In this document: piece by piece, positions 1 to 12,826 of the stretch
How positions within the stretch are numbered: the stretch's first letter is position 1
Layout of the letters: every line of letters begins with the position of its first letter
From: Luteitalea sp.
GTDB lineage: Bacteria; Acidobacteriota; Vicinamibacteria; Vicinamibacterales; CAVVIG01
Direction of reading: 5' to 3'
Assembly: GCA_009380045.1 (NCBI GenBank)
Contig: WHSN01000007.1
Span: 1 to 58,052, forward strand
Length of the DNA: 58,052 nucleotides
The notes under the pieces: generated by a model
The model's database searches: none
Seen by the model: the letters and a program-made list of their open reading frames with translations, nothing else
What the model was told of the DNA's origin: nothing
Program-made: the position numbers and the translations under genes

Positions 1-2250
<2,250 letters not shown>

Positions 2251-2256
2251 CCGTCC

Positions 2257-3120
2257 GTGCCGGTCATACAACTACGCGACATCACGTTCGGCGGCGGCCA
2301 CCCGTTCGTGCTGATTGCCGGACCGTGCGTGATCGAGAGCGCGTCACACGCCTCGCAGATCGCCGCCGAGCTGATGACGATCGCGCGGCGGCTCGACGTG
2401 CCGTTCATCTTCAAGGCGTCGTACGACAAGGCGAACCGCACCTCGGGCCGTTCCTTCCGCGGACCAGGGCTCGAGGAAGGCCTGCGGGTGCTCGCCGCGA
2501 TCAAGTCGAGATTCGACGTCCCGATTCTCACCGACATTCACGACGCCGGGCAGGCCGCACCGGCCGCCGCGGTCGCCGATGTTCTGCAGATTCCAGCGTT
2601 TCTGTCGCGTCAGACCGACCTGATTGTCGCTGCCGCGCGGACGGGCCGGGTCGTGAACATCAAGAAGGGGCAGTTTCTCGCACCCGATGACGTGAGGCAT
2701 GCGGTCGCCAAGGCGGTCGGCGCCGGCAACCCGCGAGTGATCGTCACCGAGCGCGGCACCAGCTTCGGCTACCATAACCTCGTCGTGGACATGCGGGCGT
2801 TTCCGATGATGCGCGAGCAAGGGCTGCCGGTCGTCTTCGACGTGACCCACAGCCTTCAGCTGCCCGGCGGGGGCGACGGCGTCACCGCCGGCCTCGCGCA
2901 ATACATCACGCCGCTCGCCTCCGCCGGCGTCGCCGCCGGCGTCGACGGGATGTTCCTCGAGGTTCACGAAGAGCCGGCCGGTGCGAAGAGCGACGCCCAG
3001 AACGCGCTCGCACTCGACCTGCTCGAGCCGCTGCTCCGACGGCTGATGGCGATCGACACGATCGTGAAGAACGCCGAACGCGCGCAACCCGACGCCGGAG
3101 TCTCACGAGCCCGTGGCTGA
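2257..3120 (+). CDS. kdsA: 3-deoxy-8-phosphooctulonate synthase
   Basis: IAGPCVIES, FKASYDKANRTS, ERGTSFGYHNLVVDMR motifs. Confidence 0.97.
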   Translation: MPVIQLRDITFGGGHPFVLIAGPCVIESASHASQIAAELMTIARRLDVPFIFKASYDKANRTSGRSFRGPGLEEGLRVLAAIKSRFDVPILTDIHDAGQAAPAAAVADVLQIPAFLSRQTDLIVAAARTGRVVNIKKGQFLAPDDVRHAVAKAVGAGNPRVIVTERGTSFGYHNLVVDMRAFPMMREQGLPVVFDVTHSLQLPGGGDGVTAGLAQYITPLASAGVAAGVDGMFLEVHEEPAGAKSDAQNALALDLLEPLLRRLMAIDTIVKNAERAQPDAGVSRARG

Positions 3121-4075
3121 CCTTGCGCTGGCGCGTAAGGTGCTGCAGACGGAAGCCGCCGCCATACTGGCGCTCGTCCCCCGCATCGACGGCAAGTTCG
3201 AGCGCGCGGTCGAGATGCTGCAGACCTGCGGCGGCCGCGTGATCGTCACCGGCATGGGGAAATCGGGGATCATCTGCCGGAAGATCGCAGCGACGCTGGC
3301 GAGCACCGGCACCGCGGCCTTCTTCCTGCACCCGGCCGAGGCCATCCACGGCGATCTCGGTGTCGTTCAGAGAGACGATGTCGTGATCGCGCTGTCGTAC
3401 AGCGGTGAAACCGGCGAGATTCTCCGGTTGCTCGAAACGATCAAGCGGCTCGGGGCCAGGCTGATCGCAATCACCGGCGGCTCCACCTCCAGCCTGGCGC
3501 AGGCCGCGGATGTCGCCCTCGATTCCAGCGTCACGGAGGAGGCGTGCCCGTTGAACCTGGTGCCAACCGCGAGCACAACGGCGGCGCTCGCCATCGGTGA
3601 CGCCCTGGCCATGACGCTGCTGGTCGCGAAGGGCTTCCGGCAGGAGGATTTCGCCAGCCTGCACCCGGGCGGTAAGCTCGGCAAGCGGCTGATGCACGTC
3701 GAGCACCTCATGCACGCGGGAGAGCAGTGTCCGATCGTCGGCGCCGAGACGCGGCTGCGCGACGTGATCTACGAGATGTCGAGGAAAGGGCTCGGCATGA
3801 CCTGCGTCGTCGATACGCAGGAACGGCTGATTGGCATCATCACCGACGGCGATCTGCGGCGCCACATGGAGCGGGCCGCCGAGATCGCGAACATGACCGC
3901 CGCCGAGCTCATGACCCGGAGTCCGATCACGATTGGGCCGAACACGCTGGCCGTCGAGGCGCTGAGCATCCTCGAGCAGCGCAAGATCACGTCGATCGTC
4001 GTCGTCGCCGGCGAGCCGCAGAGGGTTGCGGGCGTCGTGCACATCCACGACCTGTGGCGCACGGAGCTGTTCTGA
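3113..4075 (+). CDS. kdsD: arabinose-5-phosphate isomerase (KpsF/GutQ family, SIS + CBS domains)
   Basis: GMGKSGIICRKIAATLASTGTAAFFLHPAEAIHGDLG SIS motif; C-terminal CBS pair; Kdo operon context. Confidence 0.95.
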   Translation: MADLALARKVLQTEAAAILALVPRIDGKFERAVEMLQTCGGRVIVTGMGKSGIICRKIAATLASTGTAAFFLHPAEAIHGDLGVVQRDDVVIALSYSGETGEILRLLETIKRLGARLIAITGGSTSSLAQAADVALDSSVTEEACPLNLVPTASTTAALAIGDALAMTLLVAKGFRQEDFASLHPGGKLGKRLMHVEHLMHAGEQCPIVGAETRLRDVIYEMSRKGLGMTCVVDTQERLIGIITDGDLRRHMERAAEIANMTAAELMTRSPITIGPNTLAVEALSILEQRKITSIVVVAGEPQRVAGVVHIHDLWRTELF

Positions 4076-4076
4076 C

Positions 4077-4625
4077 GTGACGGTTCAATCCAAGGCGGCC
4101 CGCGTCAAGCTGATGCTGTTCGACGTCGACGGTGTCCTCACCGACGGCGTGGTGGTGGTGCACGCGGACGGGACCGAGAGCAAGAACTTTGCGATCCGCG
4201 ACGGGATCGCGATGATCTGGGCGCAGCGTGCCGGCATCAGGGTCGGCTTCCTTTCCGCGCGCAACTCGCCGACGACGCCGCAGCGGGCGGCACAGCTGGG
4301 CATCACGCTGGTCTACCAGGGGGTGTTGAACAAGCTCGCGTCATACGAGCAGATCGTGTCGGACCTGAAGCTGGCGAACGAGGATGTCGCCTACATGGGC
4401 GACGACATCGTCGACCTGGCGGTGCTCAAGCGGGTCGGCCTGTCCGCCGCCCCGGCGGATGCGGTGCTGGAGGTCCGCTCCCGCGTGGACGTCGTCACGA
4501 CATCGGGAGGGGGGCGTGGCGCCGGCCGCGAGCTGATCGAGCTGGTGCTGCGCGCCCAGGGCGTCTGGGACGGGGTCGTCGAGGCCTACTTGAACGAGTC
4601 GCACGGGGTGCCGACCACGACATGA
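4077..4625 (+). CDS. kdsC: 3-deoxy-manno-octulosonate-8-phosphatase (HAD family)
   Basis: MLFDVDGVLTDG HAD motif, AYMGDDIVDLAVL; GTG start at 4077 next to the kdsD stop. Confidence 0.93.
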   Translation: MTVQSKAARVKLMLFDVDGVLTDGVVVVHADGTESKNFAIRDGIAMIWAQRAGIRVGFLSARNSPTTPQRAAQLGITLVYQGVLNKLASYEQIVSDLKLANEDVAYMGDDIVDLAVLKRVGLSAAPADAVLEVRSRVDVVTTSGGGRGAGRELIELVLRAQGVWDGVVEAYLNESHGVPTTT

Positions 4626-5842
4626 ACAGCTACGCGCCTCTGCTCGCTGCGCTGATCGCGCTGCTGGCGGGGCTCGCGATTGGCAAGGCCTGGGAACGCT
4701 ACAAGCTGCGCGGCGGAACGTGGATCGACCGCCGGCGCGCCCGTCAGTCGCCGCATTACATCCTCGGCCTCAACTTCCTCGTCTCCAATCAAATCGACCT
4801 CGCGATCGAAGAACTGAGTCATGCGGCGAGCCTCGACGCCGAGGCGCTCGAAGTCCACATGATTCTGGGCAACCTCTATCGCGAGAAAGGGCAGGTCGGC
4901 AAGGCGATCACCGTGCACCAGTCGTTGCTGCAGCGCGCGCGCTTGAGCCGCGTCGAGCATGCGTACGTGCTGCTCTGCCTCGGCCTCGACTACAAGCGCG
5001 GCGGGTTCGTCGATCGCGCGGTTGAAGCCTTCAACGAGGTGCTGCGGCTCGATCCGAAGAATGAGTACGCCCTGGTGAACCTGCAGAAGCTTCACGAGGA
5101 ACAGCACCAGTGGATCGAGGCCTACGACACCCGTCAGCGTCTGACGAAGCTGGCGGCGATCGAGTCGCAGCCGCAGAGCCAGGCGATTCTGGCGTTCCTC
5201 GAAAACGAGATCGGTCTCGAAGCGATGCGCCGGAAGGATTACCCGGAAGCGGTGCGGCACTTCCAGGCGGCGCTCGACCTCGACGCGCGCGCCATCCCGG
5301 CATACCTCAACCTGGGTGACGTGCGCGTCGCCGAGGGCAAGGAGAAGGATGCCGTCACCATCTGGGAGACACTGGTTGAGATCGCGCCAGACCGGGCATA
5401 CCTGACCTTCGACCGGCTGGAGGCGCACGCCGTCAGGAGCGGCAGCCCCGATCGCTTCACGAAGCTCTGCGAACGGCTGATCGAGGAGAACCCCCAGGAC
5501 TGGCGGGCGCGGCTGGCGCTCGCACGACACCTGATCAGCGACGGCAGCCCGCAGGGAGCGCTCGATCTGCTGTTTGCGGCCCTGGTGCAAAACCCGCACG
5601 CGCTGAGCATCCATCAGGCCATCTGGCGGACGCTGGGACAGCTCAGGCATCCGCAAACGCTCGTCGATCGATACGGGGATCTCACCGAGCACGCGGTGTT
5701 CTACCTCGATCCTCACGTCTGCATGAGGTGTCGATATCGCAGCACCGAGCTTCTCTGGCAGTGTCCGCACTGCCACGACTGGAACACCTTCGTCGAGGAG
5801 CGGATCGCTCCCGCCCAGGACTCTACGGAAGTAGAAGTCTGA
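4622..5842 (+). CDS. lapB: LapB/YciM-like TPR protein with C-terminal rubredoxin-type metal-binding domain
   Basis: N-terminal TM helix, TPR repeats, C-terminal CMRCRYRSTELLWQCPHCHDWNTF. Confidence 0.88.
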   Translation: MNSYAPLLAALIALLAGLAIGKAWERYKLRGGTWIDRRRARQSPHYILGLNFLVSNQIDLAIEELSHAASLDAEALEVHMILGNLYREKGQVGKAITVHQSLLQRARLSRVEHAYVLLCLGLDYKRGGFVDRAVEAFNEVLRLDPKNEYALVNLQKLHEEQHQWIEAYDTRQRLTKLAAIESQPQSQAILAFLENEIGLEAMRRKDYPEAVRHFQAALDLDARAIPAYLNLGDVRVAEGKEKDAVTIWETLVEIAPDRAYLTFDRLEAHAVRSGSPDRFTKLCERLIEENPQDWRARLALARHLISDGSPQGALDLLFAALVQNPHALSIHQAIWRTLGQLRHPQTLVDRYGDLTEHAVFYLDPHVCMRCRYRSTELLWQCPHCHDWNTFVEERIAPAQDSTEVEV

Positions 5843-6416
5843 TCAGATGATCGACCCGCCGGTCGGTCTCCTCGAACCCGCCATCGGTTCGAATCACATG
5901 ATCGGCGCGCGCGGCCTTTTCCGCGGCCGGCATCTGCGCCGCGAGCCGCTGGCGGGCCTCGATCTCGCTGAGACCGCGCTGCTGCAGCCGCGCCAACTGG
6001 ACCTCCGGGTCGCACATCGTCGCGACGACGCGGGCGAAATCGCCGTCACGGCCGGTCTCGTACAACAGCGGCACGGCCGCCACCGCCACCGGCGATCCGC
6101 CGATCAGCTCAAAGGCCCGGAAGCCCGCCTCGATGGCACGGTACACCGCCGGATGGACGATCGCTTCGAGATCGCGCCGCGCCGCGGCATCGGAAAAAAC
6201 CAGCGGCGCCAGCGTGCGGCGGTCGACGGCGCCGGTGGAATCGAGGACCTCGGGGCCAAACCGGGCGGCAATCGCCTGCGACGCCTCGGTGCCCTCGGCC
6301 ATCACGCCGTGCGCCAGCTCGTCGGCATCGAGGCAGGGCACGCCGCGCAGACGAAGGCGGGCGAGGACGTAGCTCTTGCCGGTTGCAATGCCGCCGGTGA
6401 GCGCGACTTTGAGCAT
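5823..6416 (-). CDS. coaE: dephospho-CoA kinase
   Basis: MLKVALTGGIATGKS P-loop, DADELAH; internal Met at 6416 preferred over the ORF start at 6449. Confidence 0.94.
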   Translation of the reverse strand: MLKVALTGGIATGKSYVLARLRLRGVPCLDADELAHGVMAEGTEASQAIAARFGPEVLDSTGAVDRRTLAPLVFSDAAARRDLEAIVHPAVYRAIEAGFRAFELIGGSPVAVAAVPLLYETGRDGDFARVVATMCDPEVQLARLQQRGLSEIEARQRLAAQMPAAEKAARADHVIRTDGGFEETDRRVDHLIRLLLP

Positions 6417-6499
6417 CGAGCCCTCAATGTGCACGAAACACGTGAGCACGAAACCTCATCGCCCTCGAGCGCACCGGATCAGCAGCATGTCCTCGATAC

Positions 6500-7426
6500 T
6501 CAGGCGAATCGGTCTTCCGCGGCGCGCACGGTGTTCTTCAGCAGCATCGCGATGGTGAGTGGTCCGACTCCGCCGGGCACCGGGGTCAGCGCCCCGGCGA
6601 CCTGCTCGACGTCAGGGTGCACATCGCCCAGCACCAGCGCTCCGCGACGTTCGAACGCTTCGCGCCGCCGCGATCCGGCCGGGAACAGCCGCGCCACCAA
6701 CGCCGGGTCCTCGACGCGCGAGGTGCCGACGTCAACCACCGTTGCGCCAGGCTTCACGAAATCAGGGGTGACGAAAGCCGGACGGCCCAACGCCGCCACG
6801 AGAATGTCTGCTTCTCGCGCGACGCGTGGCAGGTCCGTCGTCCGCGAGTGGCAGATCGTGACCGTCGCGTGCCGATGGAGGAGGAGCAGGGCCATCGGCT
6901 TGCCGACGATGTCGCTGCGCCCGATCACGACCGCGCGCGCGCCGGCAATGGCGATGTTCGACCGCTCCAGGATCTCGATCACACCAGATGGCGTGCACGC
7001 CACCAGGCCGGCGCGTCCCTGCACCAGCCGGCCGACGTTGATCGGGTTGAAGCCGTCGACGTCCTTCCCGGGAGCAATCGCGTCGAACACGCGCCGCTCC
7101 GCGTGCGAGCCCATTGCCGGCGGGAGGGGAGACTGCACGAGGATGCCGTCGTGGAGCTCGCTCCGGTTCAGACGGTCCACGAGGCGAAGGAGATCGTCGA
7201 GTGAGGCGGTGGCGGGCAGACGCTCGAGATCGGCCCTGAGCCCGCTCTCTCCGGCCGACTTGAGCTTGCTGCCGACATACAGCTCCGAGGCGGCGTTGCT
7301 GCCGACCAGCACCAGCGCGATGCCAGGGGGCCTGCCGGCGCGGGCGGTGAACGCCTCGATGTCGGGGCGCATCTCGGCGCGAATCTGTCGGGCGACGGCC
7401 GAGCCGTCGAGCAGTCTGGCAGCCAT
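6500..7426 (-). CDS. folD: bifunctional methylenetetrahydrofolate dehydrogenase/cyclohydrolase
   Basis: GILVQSPLP, KDVDGFNPINVGRL, VVIGRSDIVGKPMALLLL, GGVGPLTIAMLLKNT motifs. Confidence 0.97.
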   Translation of the reverse strand: MAARLLDGSAVARQIRAEMRPDIEAFTARAGRPPGIALVLVGSNAASELYVGSKLKSAGESGLRADLERLPATASLDDLLRLVDRLNRSELHDGILVQSPLPPAMGSHAERRVFDAIAPGKDVDGFNPINVGRLVQGRAGLVACTPSGVIEILERSNIAIAGARAVVIGRSDIVGKPMALLLLHRHATVTICHSRTTDLPRVAREADILVAALGRPAFVTPDFVKPGATVVDVGTSRVEDPALVARLFPAGSRRREAFERRGALVLGDVHPDVEQVAGALTPVPGGVGPLTIAMLLKNTVRAAEDRFA

Positions 7427-7438
7427 GGGACGCCTCGG

Positions 7439-8959
7439 TTATCCCCGTCGAGGGGCGCCCGAGGCCGCGATGGCTTCGTCACGTTTCCGCAACGCGCTGT
7501 GGCGATGTCCGTACATGAAATAGAGAACGAGCCCGAGCGCCAGCCAGAGGATCAGCCGGTACCAGTTCTCCACCGGGAGTGAAAACATCAGCAGCAGGCA
7601 GCTCAGAATGCCCAGAATCGGCACCACCGGGTAGAAGGGCGCACGAAACGGCCGTTCGGCGGCCGGGTTGGTCTGTCTCATGATGAGCACCGCCGCGCAG
7701 ACGATCAGAAACGCGAACAGGGTCCCGATGTTGGTCAGGTGCAGCAGCGCGTCAAGCGGCAGGAATCCGGCCATGGTCGCCACGAAGACCCCGACCAGAA
7801 TCGTCGACTTCCACGGGGTGCGGAACGTCGGGTGCACGTCGGCGAAGAAGGCGCGGGGAACCATCCCGTCGCGGGCCATCGCGAGAAACACGCGTGGCGC
7901 CGACAGCATCAGGACCAGGAGCACCGATGTGATGCCGGCGACACCGGCCGAAGCGATGATGAACTCCGCCCACGGCAACCCCGCCTGCTTGAAGGCGTCG
8001 GAGACCCCGGCGTCGATGCTGATTCTGTCGTACCTGACCATGCCGGTGAGCACTGCCACTACGGCGATGTACAGCACCGTGCAGATGACCAGCGACGCAA
8101 TGATGCCGATCGGCACGTCCCGTTTCGGGTTCTTCGCTTCCTCGGCGTGGGTGGAGACGGAGTCGAAGCCGATGTAGGCGAAAAAGATGATGGCCGCGCC
8201 GGCGATCATTCCGACCGGCTGCCCGCCGGCGTTCACCTGACCGAACAGGGTGTTGCCGAAGAAGCTCACGCCGGTCATCCCGTACGGCGCAAACGGCGTC
8301 CAGTTGTCCGGATCGACGAAGAACGCACCGACCAGAATCACGAACAGGACGGCGGCCAGCTTGACGCCGACCATGGTGGCATTGAAACGCGCGCTCTCCT
8401 GAATCCCCTTCACCAGCACGATCGTGACGATGGCCACGATCAGGACCGCAGGCAGGTTGACGATGCCGCCGGTCTGCACGAACTGCCCCGCGGCGGTGTC
8501 GTAGATCATCGGTGGGCCGCTCAGGGCGGCCGGCAGCTGGATGCCGAACTTGGCCAGTACGCTTTGAAAGTAGCCTGACCAGCCGTTGGCGACGGTCGCC
8601 GATCCGACGGCATATTCGAGCACCAGATCCCAACCGATGATCCAGGCGAACAGCTCACCCAGGGTCGCATAGGCATAGGTATAGGCCGACCCGGCAACCG
8701 GCACCATCGATGCGAACTCCGCATAACACAGGGCGGCGAAGATACACGTCACTCCGGCGAGCACGTACGAAATCATCAACGACGGTCCGGCGACGTTGTG
8801 AGCCGCTGATCCGGTCGCCACGAAGATGCCCGCGCCGATGATCGCGCCGACACCCAGGCTGGTGAGCTGCACCGGGCCGAGGACGCGGCGGAGCCGGTTC
8901 TCACCGGTCATCTCCTCCATCAAGAGCGCGAGTGATTTCGTGCGGAACAGTTGATTCAT
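7439..8959 (-). CDS. APC-family amino acid permease (cationic amino acid transporter type)
   Basis: GVGAIIGAGIFVATGSAAHNVAGPS, multiple TM segments, FFAYIGFDSVSTHAEEAKNPKRDVP. Confidence 0.92.
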   Translation of the reverse strand: MNQLFRTKSLALLMEEMTGENRLRRVLGPVQLTSLGVGAIIGAGIFVATGSAAHNVAGPSLMISYVLAGVTCIFAALCYAEFASMVPVAGSAYTYAYATLGELFAWIIGWDLVLEYAVGSATVANGWSGYFQSVLAKFGIQLPAALSGPPMIYDTAAGQFVQTGGIVNLPAVLIVAIVTIVLVKGIQESARFNATMVGVKLAAVLFVILVGAFFVDPDNWTPFAPYGMTGVSFFGNTLFGQVNAGGQPVGMIAGAAIIFFAYIGFDSVSTHAEEAKNPKRDVPIGIIASLVICTVLYIAVVAVLTGMVRYDRISIDAGVSDAFKQAGLPWAEFIIASAGVAGITSVLLVLMLSAPRVFLAMARDGMVPRAFFADVHPTFRTPWKSTILVGVFVATMAGFLPLDALLHLTNIGTLFAFLIVCAAVLIMRQTNPAAERPFRAPFYPVVPILGILSCLLLMFSLPVENWYRLILWLALGLVLYFMYGHRHSALRKRDEAIAASGAPRRG

Positions 8960-8987
8960 CGGCGGATCTCCGGCCCGGATTATACCT

Positions 8988-9638
8988 TCAGGAGATGGAC
9001 CGGCCGAGGAGATGCAGATACTGGCGCACGCGGATCGCGGGGTCGCGACCGACGAACATGTCGCCGATCACGGCAACGCTGGTCGCGCCGGCGGCGATCA
9101 CCTCGCGCGCGCGATCGAGTGTGATGCCGCCGATCGCGACCAGGGGAAGGCCGGCATCTCTGGCGGCGGATCCCGCCTGGCTGACTCGATCGAGACCGAC
9201 AGCCTCGTCGCCGGTCCGCTTGCTGACGGTGCCGAACACCGGGCCAATCGCGAGGTACGAGATCGGCTGCCGCACCGCGTCCTGAACCTGCGCGTCGGTG
9301 TGGGTGGACAGGCCGACAATCGCCGAGTCGCCAACCACCGTGCGCGCGTCGGCCGGCGCCAGATCGTCCTGGCCGACGTGCACGCCGGCGGCATTCGCGA
9401 GCCGCGCGATATCGGCCCGGTCGTTCACGATCACGGTCGCGCCGACGGCGGCGGCGCGCGCGACCACGGCCAGCGCCGCCTCGAGCATCGCCCGGCCGCC
9501 ATTCCGCTTGTCGCGGATCTGCAGGAACCGGGCACCGCCGTCGAGACAGGCGGCGGCGAAGTCGGGCAGCGACCAGCCGGCCCGCGCGCAGGCCTCGGCA
9601 TCGCACACGACGTACAGTGACGACGGGAGCGCGGCCAA
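8988..9638 (-). CDS. thiE: thiamine phosphate synthase (TTG start)
   Basis: FLQIRDKR, VIVNDRADIA, VGLSTHT, AIGGIT motifs; start codon TTG directly abuts the accC stop. Confidence 0.9.
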   Translation of the reverse strand: MAALPSSLYVVCDAEACARAGWSLPDFAAACLDGGARFLQIRDKRNGGRAMLEAALAVVARAAAVGATVIVNDRADIARLANAAGVHVGQDDLAPADARTVVGDSAIVGLSTHTDAQVQDAVRQPISYLAIGPVFGTVSKRTGDEAVGLDRVSQAGSAARDAGLPLVAIGGITLDRAREVIAAGATSVAVIGDMFVGRDPAIRVRQYLHLLGRSIS

Positions 9639-11012
9639 CTACACCGCTTCGGCGAGTCGGCCGCCGGTCCGCTGGCGGGCGAAGAAGCGGTCCATGAACG
9701 AGGTGCTCAGCTTGCCGCTCACGAACTCGGGGTCGCTCAGGATCCGGAGATGGAGGGGAATCGAGGTCTTGATGCCCTCGATGACCGTCATTTCGAGCGT
9801 GCGCCGCATCCGTGCGATCGCCTCGTGCCGGTCGCGGCCGTGGACGATGATCTTCGCGATCATCGAATCGTAGTAGGGGGAAATCGTGCAGTCGGAGTGT
9901 GCCAGCGTCTCGATGCGCACGCCCGGACCTCCCGGGATGCTGAACACGTGGATCACCCCGGGCGAGGGCACGAACGTCTCCGGATCTTCGGCGTTCACCC
10001 GGCATTCGATCGAGTGACCGGTGAAGGTGACGTCGCTCTGCTTGAAGCCGAGCCGCTCGCCGGCGGCGATCCGGATCTGCTCTTTCACGATGTCGATGCC
10101 GGTCACCATTTCCGTGACCGGATGTTCGACCTGCAGGCGCGTATTTGCTTCCATGAAATAGAAGCGGCCGTCGGGATCCATCAGGAACTCGAAGGTGCCG
10201 GCGTTGGTGTACTGCACCGCTTTCGCCGCGTCGATGACGATGCCGCCGATCCGGCGGCGCATCTTCTCGGTCAGCCCCGGCGATGGCGACTCTTCGATCA
10301 GCTTCTGATGTCGGCGCTGAATCGAGCACTCGCGCTCGCCCAGGTGCACCACCGACCCGTGCTGATCGCCCAGAATCTGGAATTCGATGTGGCGCGGCGA
10401 CTCGACGTACTTCTCGATGTAGACGTCGCCGACGCCGAACGCGGCCTCGGCCTCGCGCTGCGCCGTCTTGACGGCGTTCGACAACTCCCCCGCCGCCCGC
10501 ACGACGCGCATGCCGCGCCCGCCGCCGCCGTTGGTCGCCTTGACGATCACCGGAAACCCGATGTCCCTGGCGACCTTCAGCGCCTTCTCCTCCGTCTCGA
10601 CCGGCCCTTCGCTGCCGGGCAGGATCGGCACACCGGCCTTGCGCATCACCCGGCGGGCGCGCGCCTTGTCGCCCATCAGGCGAATCACCTGCGGGTCGGG
10701 GCCGATGAACTTGATATGGCACGCCTCGCACACCTCGGCGAGGTAGGCGCTTTCCGACAGGAAGCCGTAGCCCGGGTGAATCGCGTCGGCGCCGGTGATC
10801 TCGGCGGCGCTGATGACCGCCGGCACGTTCAGGTAACTGTCGGCGCTGCGGGCCGGACCGATACAGACGTCCTCGTCGGCAAACCGGACGTGCAGCGAGT
10901 TCTCGTCCGCCTCGGAGTAGACGGCGACGGTTTTGACCCCGAGCTCGCGGCAGGCGAAGATGATGCGCATCGCGATCTCGCCGCGGTTCGCGATCAGGAT
11001 TTTCTTGAACAT
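9639..11012 (-). CDS. accC: acetyl-CoA carboxylase biotin carboxylase subunit
   Basis: [50 protein letters not shown]. Confidence 0.98.
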   Translation of the reverse strand: MFKKILIANRGEIAMRIIFACRELGVKTVAVYSEADENSLHVRFADEDVCIGPARSADSYLNVPAVISAAEITGADAIHPGYGFLSESAYLAEVCEACHIKFIGPDPQVIRLMGDKARARRVMRKAGVPILPGSEGPVETEEKALKVARDIGFPVIVKATNGGGGRGMRVVRAAGELSNAVKTAQREAEAAFGVGDVYIEKYVESPRHIEFQILGDQHGSVVHLGERECSIQRRHQKLIEESPSPGLTEKMRRRIGGIVIDAAKAVQYTNAGTFEFLMDPDGRFYFMEANTRLQVEHPVTEMVTGIDIVKEQIRIAAGERLGFKQSDVTFTGHSIECRVNAEDPETFVPSPGVIHVFSIPGGPGVRIETLAHSDCTISPYYDSMIAKIIVHGRDRHEAIARMRRTLEMTVIEGIKTSIPLHLRILSDPEFVSGKLSTSFMDRFFARQRTGGRLAEAV

Positions 11013-11034
11013 GTACCTGCGGCAGTCCGCCGCG

Positions 11035-11523
11035 CTACTTCGTTCTGATCGCGAACAGCCGCTCGCCGTATTGCACCGGCTGGCCGTTCTCGACGTGAAT
11101 GTTCACGATCTCCCCGTCGTACTCCGAGTCGATCTCGTTCATCAGCTTCATCGCTTCGATGATGCAGAGCACCTGCCCTTTTTTCACCGTCGAGCCGATC
11201 TCGACAAACGCCGCCGAACCCGGCTCCGACGAACGATAGAAGGTGCCGACGATCGGCGACTTGACGACCGCCAGCTCGATCTCGCTGTCGGCGATGTCGG
11301 CGGCGGTCGGAACCGCAGCCGGCGTGATGGCGGCGGGCGTCGCGGCTGCTCCGGCAACCGGAGGAGCCGCCGGCACCGCTGCGCCCGCCCCGGGCGTCAC
11401 CGCCAGGGCTCCCGTGGCGTCCTTGCGGATCTTCAGCCGAAGACCATCGTGCTCCACCTCGAACTCGGCGAGCTCGTGCTCGCGGACAAGCTCGAGAATC
11501 TGCTTCAGCTGGTCGAGATCCAT
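11035..11523 (-). CDS. accB: biotin carboxyl carrier protein
   Basis: C-terminal [20 protein letters not shown] biotinyl domain, Ala/Pro-rich linker. Confidence 0.97.
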   Translation of the reverse strand: MDLDQLKQILELVREHELAEFEVEHDGLRLKIRKDATGALAVTPGAGAAVPAAPPVAGAAATPAAITPAAVPTAADIADSEIELAVVKSPIVGTFYRSSEPGSAAFVEIGSTVKKGQVLCIIEAMKLMNEIDSEYDGEIVNIHVENGQPVQYGERLFAIRTK

Positions 11524-11536
11524 TCAGTGTGTGATG

Positions 11537-12676
11537 TCAGAGTTCCAGTAGTTCGGTGGTCACCCGCGTCAGCGTTTCAACGCCGCCCTTGGTGACGAGC
11601 ACGTCGTCTTCGATCCGGACGCCGCCCCAGCCCGGGAAATACGCCCCCGGCTCGATGGTGAACACCATCCCGAGCGCGACCTGCTCGCCGCGCGTGTCCA
11701 CGTCCGGCCGGCGCTTCACGATCCGGGGATCTTCGTGAATCTCGATCCCGAGGCCGTGGCCGGTGCCGTGCCCGAACGCGTCGGCCATGCCCGCCGCCTC
11801 GAGACGAGCGCGGGCGGCGGCATCGATCGCGAAACGTGACTGCCCCGGCACGACGGCGGCCACCGCCGCGTCATGGGCGCTCAGCACCGCCGCATGAACC
11901 TCCCGACTGCGGGCGGACGCGCGTCCAACCGCCACGGTCCGTGTAAGGTCCACGCAGTATGAGTCGTAGACGCCGCCAAAGTCCAGCACCACCAGGTCGC
12001 CTTCGGTCAACTTTCGCTCCGTCGGCCGCGCATGCGGCAGGGCGGAGTTGGGCCCGGAGGCCACGATGGTCTCGAAGGCCGGGCGCTCGAAACCCGCTTC
12101 CCTGATTCGCCGATCGATGCTGCCGGCCACCTCCCGTTCGGTCAGTCCCGTCCGAACGTCGGCGAACGCCGCGGTCGCGACATCCGACAGCCGCTGCGCC
12201 GCTTCGCGGAGCACGCCCACCTCGTACGCGTCCTTCACGACGCGGCCCACCTCAACGACCCCCTCGGTCGCGACCAGCTTGGAGCCTGGCGACTGCGCGG
12301 TCAGGGTGGACGCGATCCACTCATGGCGGCTCACCGTGAGGTGCGCCGCCTCGAAGCCGATCTGCCTGGCGCCGAGGCGCGCGAGATGGGCCGTCACGGT
12401 CGCATCGTACGAGCCCTCGACCACGACCAGCTCGAAACCGGGACAGGCGCAGGGGCCCGCCTGACGTTCCGTCACGGTGGTGTGATATCGGGAGTCGGTG
12501 AAGAACAGGATGCGGTCTTCCGTCATCACGACCGCCGCCGAGCTGCCGGAGAAGTTCGTCAGATAGGTGATGTTCGGCAGCGATGTGACGACCAGCGCGT
12601 CGAGTGAACGACCGACGATCGCCTGTCGAATCTGCTGATGTCTCGAGGCCAGGATGCCGGTCGGCGCGTGGGACAT
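11537..12676 (-). CDS. M24 family aminopeptidase (Xaa-Pro peptidase type)
   Basis: [68 protein letters not shown]. Confidence 0.94.
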   Translation of the reverse strand: MSHAPTGILASRHQQIRQAIVGRSLDALVVTSLPNITYLTNFSGSSAAVVMTEDRILFFTDSRYHTTVTERQAGPCACPGFELVVVEGSYDATVTAHLARLGARQIGFEAAHLTVSRHEWIASTLTAQSPGSKLVATEGVVEVGRVVKDAYEVGVLREAAQRLSDVATAAFADVRTGLTEREVAGSIDRRIREAGFERPAFETIVASGPNSALPHARPTERKLTEGDLVVLDFGGVYDSYCVDLTRTVAVGRASARSREVHAAVLSAHDAAVAAVVPGQSRFAIDAAARARLEAAGMADAFGHGTGHGLGIEIHEDPRIVKRRPDVDTRGEQVALGMVFTIEPGAYFPGWGGVRIEDDVLVTKGGVETLTRVTTELLEL

Positions 12677-12826
12677 GGGTAGAGAGGTAGCCAGCCGCAG
12701 CAGGGCCGTGACGCTGGCGTAGAGTGCCTTCGCGCCGAACCCGTCCAGGGATCGGCTGATTGTAAAGGAGGTGTCAGACCGCCGCCGGACCCCGTGGACC
12801 CGGCGGCTGCGATCTTCGAAGACCGG

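Noticed and set aside
8980-10731. 583-aa minus-strand ORF over accC/thiE
   Set aside because: Arg-rich shadow frame of accC; the true accC and thiE frames are clear
12781-12807. GC hairpin (GCCGCCGG/CCGGCGGC) after the PKD gene
   Set aside because: 11-nt loop and no U-tract; too weak to call a terminator with confidence
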